A stretch of DNA of 64,000 nt from Cupriavidus pinatubonensis (GTDB lineage: Bacteria; Pseudomonadota; Gammaproteobacteria; Burkholderiales; Burkholderiaceae): the NCBI RefSeq assembly GCF_019602855.1, contig NZ_CP080767.1, positions 124,001 through 188,000 on the forward strand, read 5' to 3'. The first letter of the stretch is position 1, and each line of letters starts with the position of its first letter. The position numbers and the translations under genes are program-made. This document shows positions 63,061-64,000 of this stretch, piece by piece. The notes under the pieces were generated by a model. The model saw nothing but the letters and a program-made list of their open reading frames with translations, ran no database searches and was not told the DNA's origin.

Positions 63061-64000
63061 ATGAAACGAGTTGCAAAACTGGTCGCCGCAGTCGTGGCAG
63101 TGGGCGCAATGGGCGCATATGCCGGCGCGCAGGCGCAGGAGTTTCCCGGCGGCAAGCCGATCTCGGCCGTGGTGCCGTTCTCGGCTGGCGGCCCGACCGA
63201 CAAGGTGGCGCGCGAGCTGACCGCTATTATGTCCAAGCACCTGGGCACGACCGTTGTGATCGAGAACCTCGGTGGCGCCGGCGGCACCATCGGCGCCAAG
63301 AAGGTTGCGCAGTCCAAGAACGACGGCCACACGATCCTGATCCACCATATCGGCATGGCCACGGCGCCAGCGCTGTACCGCAACCTGGGCTTCGATCCGC
63401 TCAAGGACTTCGAGATGGTCGGCGAAATCGCCGACGTGCCGATGATCATGGTCGGCAATAAGCAACTGCCGCCGAGCAGCTTCAAGGACCTGCTGCCGTA
63501 CATCAAGGCCAATGCCAGCAAACTGTCGCTGGCCAATGCCGGCATCGGCTCGGCCTCGCACCTGTGCGGCCTGCTGTTCCAGAGCGCGATCCAGACCGAG
63601 CTGACCACCGTGCCGTACAAGGGCGCTGCGCCGGCGCTGACCGATATCCTGGGTGGCCAGGTCAACCTGCTGTGCGACCAGACCACCAACCTGGCCGGGC
63701 ATCTGAAGGCCGGCTCGGTCAAGCCGTACGCGGCCATGCAGGCACGCCGCGTGGAAGCGTTCAAGGACGTGCCGACCGCGCAGGAGCAGGGCATGCCGGG
63801 CATCGAAGTGAAGGTCTGGCACGCCATGTACGCGCCCAAGGGCACGCCGAAGGCCGTGATCGACAAGCTGTCTGCTGCACTGCAGAAGTCCGTCACCGAC
63901 CCGACCTTCCGCGCCAAGATGGCCGAGCTCGGTGCCGAAGCGGTGCCGGCGCAGCGCGCCACGCCGGATTCGCTGCGCACCTACCTGAGCGCGGAAATCA
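63061..64000 (+). CDS. Bug-family solute-binding protein, 3' truncated
   Basis: At least 313 residues are visible before the window ends. A signal peptide (cleavage near AQA-QEF, about residue 26) is followed by Bug motifs AVVPFSAGGPTDKVARE, VPYKGAAPALTDILGGQVN and MYAPKGTPKAV. AGGAGAG precedes the ATG. No TctA/TctB subunit is visible. The 262 bases before it hold a TATATA (about 62911) and no gene. Confidence 0.88.
   Translation, partial: MKRVAKLVAAVVAVGAMGAYAGAQAQEFPGGKPISAVVPFSAGGPTDKVARELTAIMSKHLGTTVVIENLGGAGGTIGAKKVAQSKNDGHTILIHHIGMATAPALYRNLGFDPLKDFEMVGEIADVPMIMVGNKQLPPSSFKDLLPYIKANASKLSLANAGIGSASHLCGLLFQSAIQTELTTVPYKGAAPALTDILGGQVNLLCDQTTNLAGHLKAGSVKPYAAMQARRVEAFKDVPTAQEQGMPGIEVKVWHAMYAPKGTPKAVIDKLSAALQKSVTDPTFRAKMAELGAEAVPAQRATPDSLRTYLSAEI

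Overview
The window reads as a chromosomal segment of a betaproteobacterium of the Burkholderiaceae, most like Cupriavidus/Ralstonia. The basis is very high GC with dense, mostly intact housekeeping genes, a PhaM-type polyhydroxybutyrate granule protein, bioAFDB in that order, a two-gene methionine synthase, and a zur/COG0523 cluster of the kind known in Cupriavidus. I see no tRNA, rRNA, insertion sequence, prophage or CRISPR array. The assignment is an inference from gene content, not from a database search. Both ends cut a gene: birA at the left and a Bug-type solute-binding protein at the right.

0-14.4 kb: birA-coaX-SPOR protein, then minus-strand rfaE2 and a LysR regulator, an AT-rich non-coding patch, a ferritin-like diiron protein, a patatin-like lipase, phaM, an unusual crotonase, a FAH-family hydrolase and a Bug protein divergent from an IclR regulator; then a DUF3108 protein, an alpha/beta hydrolase and a DUF3567 protein. 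14.4-30.3 kb: rhodanese protein, split metH, a small secreted Ala/Lys-rich protein, two response regulators with a convergent CHASE3 histidine kinase, small envelope proteins (DUF1328, DUF883), a DUF1840 protein, argS, a SPOR protein, dsbA, an SDR, a BtuF-like protein and an MBL-fold hydrolase.

30.4-52.7 kb is a leucine/isovalerate catabolic supercluster. A LiuR-like MerR regulator and two related palindromic operators precede a thioesterase and isovaleryl-CoA dehydrogenase (liuA). Further along are both methylcrotonyl-CoA carboxylase subunits (liuB, liuD) and HMG-CoA lyase (liuE). Interleaved are genes that could support the pathway: carbonic anhydrase (bicarbonate), bioAFDB (biotin), a thiolase, a second acyl-CoA dehydrogenase and aceK (control of the glyoxylate shunt). 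No canonical liuC lies within the cluster.

52.7-64 kb: a YbaK-like deacylase, a FlK-like thioesterase, a DUF1289 protein and an MBL-fold hydrolase; then a zinc-homeostasis block on the minus strand: zur-cobW, dksA (zinc-finger cysteines mostly replaced), and cobW-small membrane protein-TonB receptor. Two copies of a TTGCAA-N3-AGTTGCG motif stand upstream of zur and of the second cobW operon and are very likely Zur boxes. The second COG0523 protein lacks the hallmark CxCC segment. A fluoroacetate-dehalogenase-like gene diverges from zur; its pocket residues match that enzyme class, and the FlK-like thioesterase 8 kb away keeps the FlK catalytic residues, so organofluorine metabolism is a hypothesis to test.
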